Part shown: one piece after another, positions 49,855-57,167 of the stretch
Layout: each line of letters starts with the position of its first letter
Numbering within the stretch: position 1 is the first letter of the stretch
Assembly (NCBI RefSeq): GCF_003399635.1
Contig: NZ_NBXB01000034.1
Coordinates: 245,667 to 309,666 of the forward strand
Source of the DNA: Subtercola boreus
GTDB taxonomy: Bacteria > Actinomycetota > Actinomycetes > Actinomycetales > Microbacteriaceae
Direction of reading: 5' to 3'
DNA length: 64,000 bases
Program-made: the position numbers and the translations under genes
Notes under the pieces: generated by a model
The model's input: only the letters and a program-made list of their open reading frames with translations
Told to the model about the DNA's origin: nothing
Databases searched by the model: none

Positions 49855-50082
49855 ATGACGAACCCGAGCCCAGTCGACGACATCCCGATCGGCGGGGAGA
49901 TCATCCGCCTGGGGCAATTCCTGAAGTTCGCTGGGATCCTCGACTCCGGCGGGCTCGTGAAGGACGTCATAGCGGACGGCCACGTGAGCGTGAACGGAGA
50001 GGTCGATCGACGCCGGGGGCGACAGCTGCAGCCCGGCGACATCGTCGGTTTCGAGGGGCGGAGGCTCCGCGTCTGCCCCTGA
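49855..50082 (+). CDS. RNA-binding S4 domain protein (YaaA/RlbA-like)
   Basis: A 75-residue protein consisting of one S4 RNA-binding fold: GEIIRLGQFLKFAGILDSGG, VKDVIADGHVSVNGEV, RRGRQLQPGDIV. It resembles YaaA/RlbA-type small S4 proteins, thought to act in ribosome or RNA metabolism. The basic stretch is typical. Start ATG 49855. Possibly co-transcribed with the cupin gene. Confidence 0.9.
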   Translation: MTNPSPVDDIPIGGEIIRLGQFLKFAGILDSGGLVKDVIADGHVSVNGEVDRRRGRQLQPGDIVGFEGRRLRVCP

Positions 50083-50092
50083 GGCGTCGGCC

Positions 50093-50311
50093 CTAGGTGT
50101 TCGAGCGGCCTCGACCCCTTCGACGGAGTCCGAGCACGATCAGGATGACGCCGACCACCGCGACGACGACTCCGATGTACAGCCACATGCGGTCACCGGT
50201 CATCGAACTGCCGGGGATGAGATTCGCGCCCTGACCGGCGAACACGGCGCCCACGATGAGCGCGATCACGCCGATGACGATGAGCGCGATTCGGGAAACA
50301 CGGTTGTCCAT
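50093..50311 (-). CDS. Small two-helix membrane protein
   Basis: A 72-residue protein with two hydrophobic helices, RIALIVIGVIALIVGAVFAG and WLYIGVVVAVVGVILIVLGL, and a basic tail LRRRGRGRSNT. No named family is recognised. The start is ATG 50309-50311. It converges on the S4-domain gene by 10 bp. Confidence 0.75.
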   Translation of the reverse strand: MDNRVSRIALIVIGVIALIVGAVFAGQGANLIPGSSMTGDRMWLYIGVVVAVVGVILIVLGLRRRGRGRSNT

Positions 50312-50344
50312 GACCCCAATCTACCGCCGCGGTAGCGTTGTCGG

Positions 50345-50800
50345 GTGAATGAACCGAGAAGAACGGGCGGGCGACCGGAGGTCTCCCGCGAAGGGCCCCA
50401 GAGGCAGCTGACGGAACGGTCCCCGGCCGCGCTGTGGGGCCGACTGGTGGGCGCGGTCTTCGAACTCGATGGCGTGGTCGAGGGTCACAGCCAGGTCTCG
50501 CCGCCGTCATCCAGAGCCGTCTTCCTCACCGACCTGCTGGTCGAACGCGCACCGGAGACGTCTCTGGCGCCCGGAAGGCGGCTCGAGCCGGTGCATCTGC
50601 ACGGGGTCACGGACACGAGCATCCACCTCTGCCTGCCCGCCGAGCGGGGCGCTGAACTCACCGATCGGGGATGGGGCGAGCCCCACCAGTACGAGGATTT
50701 CGGCACCGAGTTCATGATCTACGGCCCGCGCGACGAGCGGGAGCTGGAATTCATCCTGGTGCTGGTTCGCGAGAGCATCGGGTTCGCTCGCGGCCTGTGA
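50345..50800 (+). CDS. DUF5519 luciferase-like domain protein
   Basis: A 151-residue soluble protein. The core VHLHGVTDTSIHLCLPAERG and GWGEPHQYEDFGTEFMIYGP, then ELEFILVLVRESIGFARG, matches the DUF5519 (luciferase-like) family. No known enzymatic activity. It starts with GTG 50345 (MNEPRR). Divergent from the small membrane protein gene and convergent with the E2 gene. Confidence 0.8.
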   Translation: MNEPRRTGGRPEVSREGPQRQLTERSPAALWGRLVGAVFELDGVVEGHSQVSPPSSRAVFLTDLLVERAPETSLAPGRRLEPVHLHGVTDTSIHLCLPAERGAELTDRGWGEPHQYEDFGTEFMIYGPRDERELEFILVLVRESIGFARGL

Positions 50801-50836
50801 CACCCCTGAGCGCCCTTCTCTGTGAGCACACGCGCG

Positions 50837-51973
50837 TCAGAGGGCGGCGCGCCAGGGATCGGTGAGGATGCTGCCCACTTCGGCCAGCACGTTCGACCCG
50901 AGTTCCCCGTCGACGAGACGATGGTCGAACGAGAGGGCGAACTGCGCCACCTGCCGCACGACGACCTCGTCTCCCACGACCCACGGCATCGGCCTGATCC
51001 GGCCGAAGGCGAGGATGGCCGCCTCGCCGGGATTCAGGATCGGGGTTCCGGCGTCGACGCCGAGCGCACCGATGTTGGTGATCGTGATCGTTCCGTGCGC
51101 GAGTGCCGCGGGAGCGGTGGTGCCGGCTCTGGCCGTCGCCACCAGGTCGGCGAGACTTTCTGCCAGGTCGCGGAGGCCCAGGCGCCCCGCGTCCTTGATG
51201 TTCGGCACGAGCAGTCCGCGCGGGGTGGCAGCGGCGATCCCGAGATTCACGTAGTGCTTGGTGACGATCTCCTGCGTCGCTTCGTCCCACGAGGCGTTGA
51301 TGCCGGGGAACCTCTGAGAAGCGACGACCAGGGCTCTCGCCACGAGCAGCAGCGGGGTGACCCGCACGCCCTGCCAGCCGCGATCGGCGCGGAGTGCGGC
51401 GACAACGTTCAGCGTCGAGGTGACGTCGACGGTGAGCCACTCGGTGACGTGCGGTGCGGTGAACGCGGATGCGGTCACGGCGGCCGCGGTCGCCTTCCGC
51501 ATGCCACGGATGGGGACCCGAGTCTCGGCAGCGACAACCCCGGTCACCCCGGCCACGGCCGAGTCGCGCATCGGAAGGTGGAAGCGCCGGCTCGCCGCGA
51601 CACTCGGCCCGCTGCCGACCAGCACCAGAGGCCTCGGTTCTGGATCGGCCGGCGCCGGAGCGACGACGGCGTCGGCGACACCGGCCGCCTCGGTGACCTC
51701 AGCGACCCCGGTCCCCCCAGCGACCGGCACCTCCCCCACCGTCCGGATGGTGACGAGCGGACTGTTCACGGCGAGCGTCGCGCCGGTCTCCCCGTGCAGC
51801 GTCTCGACCGTTCCGGCGTAGGGCGACGGGATCTCGACGATCGACTTCGCCGTCTCGATCTCCACGAGCGGGTCGTTGACGTTCACGACATCACCCGGCG
51901 CGACCCGCCAGAGCACGATCTCGGCTTCGGTCAGCCCCTCGCCGACATCCGGCAGTGTGAAGGTCGTCATCAT
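50837..51973 (-). CDS. 2-oxoacid dehydrogenase E2 (dihydrolipoyl acyltransferase), PSBD apparently absent
   Basis: A 378-residue acyltransferase of a branched-chain 2-oxoacid dehydrogenase-like complex. The lipoyl domain (residues 1-80) carries the lipoyl-Lys in IETAKSIVEIPSPYAG. After an Ala/Pro/Val linker, the catalytic domain runs from TRVPIRGMRKATAAAVTASA to the active site FALSFDHRLVDGELGS (His and Asp). The peripheral subunit-binding domain normally found between (KLAKELGVDL...GG..) is not visible, so the protein is short (typical 430-480). Translation is coupled: ATG 51973 overlaps the E1 beta stop. Role: branched-chain acyl-CoA formation, e.g. for anteiso fatty acids. Confidence 0.85.
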   Translation of the reverse strand: MMTTFTLPDVGEGLTEAEIVLWRVAPGDVVNVNDPLVEIETAKSIVEIPSPYAGTVETLHGETGATLAVNSPLVTIRTVGEVPVAGGTGVAEVTEAAGVADAVVAPAPADPEPRPLVLVGSGPSVAASRRFHLPMRDSAVAGVTGVVAAETRVPIRGMRKATAAAVTASAFTAPHVTEWLTVDVTSTLNVVAALRADRGWQGVRVTPLLLVARALVVASQRFPGINASWDEATQEIVTKHYVNLGIAAATPRGLLVPNIKDAGRLGLRDLAESLADLVATARAGTTAPAALAHGTITITNIGALGVDAGTPILNPGEAAILAFGRIRPMPWVVGDEVVVRQVAQFALSFDHRLVDGELGSNVLAEVGSILTDPWRAAL

Positions 51974-52950
51974 GCCACCTGGAACGACAGTGAACGATCG
52001 ATCGCGACAAGCACGCGGTCGATGTCGGGCAGGAACTGGTTCTCGACGCCGGCTGGTGGGTACGGCATGTTGTACCCGCCGACCCGCAGAACGGGCGACT
52101 TCAGGTCGGTGAAGCAGTGCTCGGTGATCGTCGCGGCGATCTCGGCGCCGATGCCGCCGAACGTGCTCGCTTCGTGAACCACCACGACGCGGCCGCTCCG
52201 CTTCGCTTCGTCGAGGAGGGTGGGCAGGTCGAGCGGCGACAGGCTCCGCAGATCGAGAACGCCGACCGAGTAGCCGTCTTCGTGCGCCGCAGCAGCCGCC
52301 GCGAGCGCCAGCGCGACGCTCGGCCCGTGAGCCACCAGAAGGGCGTCGTCGCCCTCCCCGATCATCCGTGAACCGTGAAGGGGCAGGTCGGGTTGCGGTT
52401 CGACCTGACCCTTGTCCCAGTAACGTCGTTTCGGTTCGAAGAAGATCACCGGGTCGTCGCTGGCGATGGCCTGTTGGATCATCCAGAAAGCGTCGTTCGG
52501 ATTCGAACACGACACCACCCGGAGTCCGGCGGTGTGCGCGAAGTAGGCCTCGTTCGACTCGCTGTGATGCTCGACCGCGCCGATGCCGCCGCCACCCGGG
52601 ATGCGGATCACGATGGGGAGCGTGAGGCGTCCGCCTGATCGTGCGCGGAGCTTCGCCAGCTGGCTCACGATCTGGTCGAACGCCGGGTAGACGAAGCCGT
52701 CGAACTGGATCTCGCAGACCGGCCGGAACCCCCGGAGCGCCAGCCCGATGGCCGTGCCCACGATCCCCGATTCAGCGAGCGGCGTGTCGACGACCCGATT
52801 CGCCCCGAACTGTCTCTGCAGCCCGTCGGTGACCCGGAACACTCCGCCGAGGCGCCCGATGTCCTCGCCCAGCAGAACGACACGGTCATCCGCCTCCAGG
52901 GCGCGGCGGAGACCGGCGTTGAGGGCTCCGCCCAGAGTCATGGTCTCCAT
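51970..52950 (-). CDS. bkdB: Branched-chain 2-oxoacid dehydrogenase E1 beta subunit
   Basis: A 326-residue transketolase-type subunit: MTLGGALNAGLRRALEADDR, VLLGEDIGRLGGVFRVTDGL, IVGTAIGLALRGFRPVCEIQ, with the usual H/E region VEHHSESNEAYFAHTAGLRVV. It pairs with E1 alpha as a TPP-dependent heterotetramer and feeds the E2. Its start is ATG 52948-52950, one codon after the E1 alpha stop at 52952. It overlaps the E2 start by 4 bp. Confidence 0.92.
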   Translation of the reverse strand: METMTLGGALNAGLRRALEADDRVVLLGEDIGRLGGVFRVTDGLQRQFGANRVVDTPLAESGIVGTAIGLALRGFRPVCEIQFDGFVYPAFDQIVSQLAKLRARSGGRLTLPIVIRIPGGGGIGAVEHHSESNEAYFAHTAGLRVVSCSNPNDAFWMIQQAIASDDPVIFFEPKRRYWDKGQVEPQPDLPLHGSRMIGEGDDALLVAHGPSVALALAAAAAAHEDGYSVGVLDLRSLSPLDLPTLLDEAKRSGRVVVVHEASTFGGIGAEIAATITEHCFTDLKSPVLRVGGYNMPYPPAGVENQFLPDIDRVLVAIDRSLSFQVA

Positions 52951-52951
52951 G

Positions 52952-54082
52952 TCACACCTCCGCGTTCAGCATCGAGGCGAACGCATGGAACTCGGCTCGC
53001 TCCCGTTCCATCACGGGGTGCGGTTCGGCGTAGACGTTGCCGAACAGTTCCTCGAAGCGGGGGCGCTCGATCGAGAGGCAGGCGGAACGGATGTCGCGGG
53101 CGAAGTCATCCGACTCCGCACGCAACTCGTCGAAGAACTGCTCCGCCGCGCCGAGCTCACCCAGTAGCGCGGTCATGCGGGAGATCGGATCGCGGCCGCT
53201 CCAGAGCGTCACCTCGTCGGTGCCTCGATAGCGTCCCGGGTCGTCCGAGCTGCTGTGGCCCGCCATCCGGTACGTCTGAGCTTCGATGAACGCCGGTCCC
53301 CGGCCGGAGCGCACGTGCAGGGCGGCCGCCTCGGTGACAGCGTGCACCGCGAGAACGTCGTTGCCGTCGACGTGCCAGGCGGGCATCCCGAAGCCCGCCG
53401 CTCGCTGGTGCAGCGGCGCCCCCATCTGCGACGATGACGGGGTCGAGATGGCCCACTGGTTGTTCTGGCAGAAGAACACCACCGGCAGCTTCATCGCCGC
53501 CGCCCAGTTGAGGGCCTCGTTCACGTCGCCCTGGCTCGCCGCACCGTCGCCGAAGTAGGTGAGCACGATGTCGTCGGTGTCGGCCAGCCGGGACCCTGCC
53601 GCAAATCCCGTGGCGTGCAGGGTCTGGGTGCCCAGAACGACCGAGTAGAGGTGGAATCGCCTGGCCGCGCCGTCCCAGCCGGTGTGGCTCGCCCCGCGCC
53701 ACTGGGAGAGCAGCTCCGACGGCGTCACACCCCGGGAGAGAGCTGCGGCGTGCTCGCGGTAGCTCGGGAAGACCATGTCGGCCGCATCCAGCGCCCGGAT
53801 CGATCCGACCTGTGCGGCCTCCTGGCCCGCGCACTGCAGCCAGAGGTTCAGCTCGCCCTGCCGTTGCAGCGCGAGCGCTTCGACATCCAGTCGCCGGGCC
53901 AGCACCATCTCCCGGTAGAGGGACTGGGCGAATCCGACATCCACACCGCGGCTCTGCCCCAGCTCGGTGAGGGAGCCGTCGCTCTGCACGAATCGGATGA
54001 CGTCACGTTCGGGCGTCGGAATGGACTGTGGTTCGAGCTCGGGCGCGATGCGCTCAAGCGATGCAACGTCTCTGTTGCTCAT
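52952..54082 (-). CDS. bkdA: Branched-chain 2-oxoacid dehydrogenase E1 alpha subunit
   Basis: A 376-residue TPP-binding subunit. The diphosphate motif GDGAASQGDVNEALNWAAAM and PVVFFCQNNQWAIST are clear, as are GNDVLAVHAVTEAAALHVRS and the following AQTYRMAGHSSSDDPGRY. First gene of the bkd operon; decarboxylates branched-chain 2-oxoacids from Val, Leu and Ile. The start is ATG 54080-54082 with GAGGAGAAC upstream. The lipoamide dehydrogenase E3 is not in the window. Confidence 0.93.
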   Translation of the reverse strand: MSNRDVASLERIAPELEPQSIPTPERDVIRFVQSDGSLTELGQSRGVDVGFAQSLYREMVLARRLDVEALALQRQGELNLWLQCAGQEAAQVGSIRALDAADMVFPSYREHAAALSRGVTPSELLSQWRGASHTGWDGAARRFHLYSVVLGTQTLHATGFAAGSRLADTDDIVLTYFGDGAASQGDVNEALNWAAAMKLPVVFFCQNNQWAISTPSSSQMGAPLHQRAAGFGMPAWHVDGNDVLAVHAVTEAAALHVRSGRGPAFIEAQTYRMAGHSSSDDPGRYRGTDEVTLWSGRDPISRMTALLGELGAAEQFFDELRAESDDFARDIRSACLSIERPRFEELFGNVYAEPHPVMERERAEFHAFASMLNAEV

Positions 54083-54255
54083 GGTGTTCTCCTCTGCCGG
54101 TGGGCGCGAGTCGTAACGATCTCAGAACTTGTGGTTCCGATCGAACGGCGATGAGTTCGCCGTACAGCACCATTTGAACAGACGTTGCGAATTTCCGCCA
54201 GAGCCGATCCCCGCGGGTGCTCGGGCCCGCTCGCCCACTCGGTTCCGGATCGGGT

Positions 54256-55896
54256 TCAGCCGAGGCCGGAGATGGTGTTGCCGGTCCGAGCGACCAACCG
54301 ACCGCCTGCGAACAGCCAGGAGGAGGCGTCCGAGGAGATCGACCAGAGCACCTCATTGCTCTGCACGTTCGTCGCGGTTCCTCTGCCGTCGCGGAGTTCG
54401 TAGGTCGCCGTCAGACCGGCATTCGTCCAGAGTGCCCGGGAAGGATCGGCGAGGGGCGCCCCGGAGGTGGCCGCAAAGCGGCACGCCGCGTCAGGGAGGC
54501 CGTTGACGAGAAGCGTTGGGCCGTCGGAGACGGCAAGAGCCCCGGAACTCAACGCACCCGTCTCGGTCAGGGTGCAGGCATCCAGTTTGGTCGACCAGAC
54601 GGTGTTGCCCGTCAGACCGTCGACGAGCGTGAGTGCACCGGGAGACTCGATCAGGAACTGGCCGTTTCCGACGAGATCGCTGCTGCCCGGCCGCACGAGA
54701 GGTGTGGTCACCTGAACGACGTCGCTGCCTGTCGGGATGCTCCGCGTCCAGAGCTGGTTCCCACCGTCATCGAGTCCGGTCAGGGTGAGCGCGCTTCCGC
54801 TGTCGTCGACGTCAGAGAGGCGGATCGTGTAGCCGGTGAAGAAGTCGTATATGAGCTCTTCAGAGCGTGGCGAGATCTCGCCCGTCGTCAGATTCAGCAC
54901 GCTGTCCACAGACGGAGCGAGCCCGGGTGCCGGCGCGGTCTGCCCTCCCGTGGGGCTGTACGTCAGCGCGGTGTAGCCAAGACCCTTGGTCACGACCCGC
55001 ATGTTGTGCAACCAACCTTCCACCGATGTCGACCAGACGGGGTGTGCCGCATCCCGTGGATCGAATCGGGCCACCCTCGACGGTCCTGTCGTATTCGAAC
55101 GGGAGTCGACGGTCTCGATCATCGCGATCACTTCACCCGAATCGCCCGCGACCGCCTGCACCTGGCGAACGCTCTCTCCATCGGTCAGGGTGAGGGATCC
55201 GAGAGCTGACCCTGTGGACAAATCGAGGACTTCTTCCGGTCCGAAACCGGGTTCCTGGGTGTTGATGAGGATCCTGCCCGAGGTGCCGAGCACCAGGGTG
55301 TCGACTCCGACGTCGCGACTGGGGCCGCCGTCCCAGGACCAGTTGCGCGACCAGGCCTGCGTGCCGTCTGTCGTGTCGACGAGGGTGAGGGTGACACCGT
55401 TGTCCGTGAGATCACACGGGTCGGGTTCGTCTCCTGCGGTGATCTTCGGGCCTGACTGGAACAGCGCGTAGCCGTCCGAGACGCTGTAGACGTAGTGCTG
55501 CACGCAGGATTCGTCGCTCCCGAGCAGGTCGGTCGACCACAATGCGCCAGCCGGGGAGGAGAGAACGTCGTGCGGCGCAATCGGGGATGACGCGACGGCA
55601 GGCACAGGGTTCGGATCCGCCGTCGAGGTGATCGGCGGCGTCGTCGGGAGCGCGGTCGGCGGAACAGGAGCGGGCGTGCCCGTCGACGGAGCCGTCGCCG
55701 GGGTGAAGAGGGCGCCACCGCCGAGCGCGATCGCCGTCGTTCCGCCTGCGGTCAGAACGGCGACCACGATGATTCCGGCGAGCACTCGCACGTGACGAGT
55801 GCGCCGTCGTCTGGCGGGCTCCGCGGCAACCGTTTCGACCAGCGACTGCCTGATAGCCCGGCTGCGTTCCGGATCGAACGTCGGCTCGTCGTTCAT
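54256..55896 (-). CDS. Membrane-anchored beta-propeller protein, sigma-factor partner
   Basis: A 546-residue protein. A cytoplasmic N-terminus of about 38 residues (FDPERSRAIRQSLVETVAAE) is followed by one hydrophobic helix (VLAGIIVVAVLTAGGTTAIA), a Pro/Thr linker, and a large extracellular region with repeated Trp-starting blades (ALWSTDLLG, AWSRNWSWD, VWSTSVEGW, LWTRSI, VWSTKLDA, VLWSISSD), indicating a PQQ-like propeller. No PQQ-enzyme residues are evident. ATG 55896 overlaps the sigma factor stop by 4 bp. The layout suggests an anti-sigma factor or membrane sensor. Confidence 0.75.
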   Translation of the reverse strand: MNDEPTFDPERSRAIRQSLVETVAAEPARRRRTRHVRVLAGIIVVAVLTAGGTTAIALGGGALFTPATAPSTGTPAPVPPTALPTTPPITSTADPNPVPAVASSPIAPHDVLSSPAGALWSTDLLGSDESCVQHYVYSVSDGYALFQSGPKITAGDEPDPCDLTDNGVTLTLVDTTDGTQAWSRNWSWDGGPSRDVGVDTLVLGTSGRILINTQEPGFGPEEVLDLSTGSALGSLTLTDGESVRQVQAVAGDSGEVIAMIETVDSRSNTTGPSRVARFDPRDAAHPVWSTSVEGWLHNMRVVTKGLGYTALTYSPTGGQTAPAPGLAPSVDSVLNLTTGEISPRSEELIYDFFTGYTIRLSDVDDSGSALTLTGLDDGGNQLWTRSIPTGSDVVQVTTPLVRPGSSDLVGNGQFLIESPGALTLVDGLTGNTVWSTKLDACTLTETGALSSGALAVSDGPTLLVNGLPDAACRFAATSGAPLADPSRALWTNAGLTATYELRDGRGTATNVQSNEVLWSISSDASSWLFAGGRLVARTGNTISGLG

Positions 55897-56486
55897 TGTG
55901 CGCCTCCTGTCAGTGATCCCTCGGCGTGGAGAAGGTCTGCACGAACAGCCAGGCGTGCTTTGGCGCGCGACAGGCGCGATTTGACGGTGCCTGCCGGAAT
56001 GTTCAGCACGCGAGCCGCTTCTGCGGTCGGAAGTTCTTCGATCACGCAGAGAGTGATCACGTTCTGGTCCGCAATCGAGAGCTGGGCCAGCGCACTCCGG
56101 ATCTTCTGGGTCGCGCGTTCCGAATCGATTCGCGCGTCGACCGCTTCGAATGCTTCGGCGCCCCGGTCGTCCTCGCGAGGGAGCCGATCGAGCAGCGCAC
56201 GGTGCCGGGTCCGGCTGCGGGAGACATTGCGGGCGACATTGTTCGTCGTGACCAGCAGCCAGGCGATCACGCTGTTCTCGACGATACGAACGGCGTCGCG
56301 CCGACGCCACAACTCGTAGAAAGTCGCAGCGGTGATGTCTTCGGCATCGTGCTGCGAACGCGTCAGGCGGAGTGCCTGGCGGAACACCCGGTCACGATGG
56401 AGATCGAAGAGATCGGCAAACGCAGCCGCGTCTCCGTTGCGAGCTGACGCCCACACCGCCAGTTCTTCGAATCGTTCTGTCCCCAT
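55893..56486 (-). CDS. ECF sigma factor (sigma-70 family)
   Basis: A 197-residue sigma factor. Region 2 is DAAAFADLFDLHRDRVFRQA to LTRSQHDAEDITAATFYELW, with the -10-recognising segment; region 4 runs ALAQLSIADQNVITLCVIEE to TAEAARVLNIPAGTVKSRLS. No C-terminal extension. Its coupled partner downstream is a membrane propeller protein, presumably its regulator. The start is ATG 56484-56486. The upstream gene (Tat-type secreted protein) may be in the same operon. Confidence 0.93.
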   Translation of the reverse strand: MGTERFEELAVWASARNGDAAAFADLFDLHRDRVFRQALRLTRSQHDAEDITAATFYELWRRRDAVRIVENSVIAWLLVTTNNVARNVSRSRTRHRALLDRLPREDDRGAEAFEAVDARIDSERATQKIRSALAQLSIADQNVITLCVIEELPTAEAARVLNIPAGTVKSRLSRAKARLAVRADLLHAEGSLTGGAQ

Positions 56487-56582
56487 ACTTCATACTGTCC
56501 GGCACGACCGGTTCGGTTCCCGAAGGCCGCGATGAAGTCGGTCTCGATTCGATCACAGTGGGAGGCGGAGTGATCCCGGAGG

Positions 56583-57047
56583 CTAGGCGACGGTGGTCGA
56601 GTCGCTCCCGATCACGTTGTTGCTCGCGTCGTAGACCGTGACCGTGATCGACGTGCCCGATTGCGGAGTGCCCTGCACGTAGAAGGCATTCAGGTTGGTG
56701 ATGGCGAACAAGTAGGTGACCGGATTGGTGCCCGACGAGCTGGTCTGGCTCAACCCGTTGAAGACCGGGGACGCCAACGCACCACCGATGGTGATGGTGA
56801 CCGTCGATCCAGCGGGGAACGGAACGGGGTCGAAGTTGCTGGTACCCGAGTACGTCAGGCGGAGTGGGCGATTGGCAACGGGAGGGGTGGGCTGCAGCGT
56901 GACCTGGATGTCGGTGGGTACGGCGGTCGACGCCGACGCGGCCGGAACCGCCACGGCGAGAGCCACAACCGGCACCGCCCACGCGGCTCCGGTGACAACG
57001 GTTCGGCGGGACATTCCCTGGGCGGTCTCACTGTTGGCTGGAGTCAT
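56583..57047 (-). CDS. Tat-signal secreted Ig-like protein
   Basis: A 154-residue secreted protein. The Tat signal MSRRTVVTGAAWAVPVVALA begins at residue 12; the twin Arg is clear. The mature part is Thr/Ser/Val-rich, with Ig-like strands FPAGSTVTITIGGAL and SITVTVYDASNNVIGS and no Cys. Function unknown; possibly surface or secreted structural. Start ATG 57045-57047. Followed on the same strand by the ECF sigma gene (97-bp gap), so sigma may respond to it or drive it. Confidence 0.7.
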   Translation of the reverse strand: MTPANSETAQGMSRRTVVTGAAWAVPVVALAVAVPAASASTAVPTDIQVTLQPTPPVANRPLRLTYSGTSNFDPVPFPAGSTVTITIGGALASPVFNGLSQTSSSGTNPVTYLFAITNLNAFYVQGTPQSGTSITVTVYDASNNVIGSDSTTVA

Positions 57048-57167
57048 TGTTCAGGATTCCTCTGGATCGTCGAAGTAAGAGTCTGAATAAGACTTTAGAA
57101 CTTTGATCGCCGCTACGTAACCCTTTCGGGGGTGCGATTTCGTGGTCGGCGATTCGGAACCCAGAGG

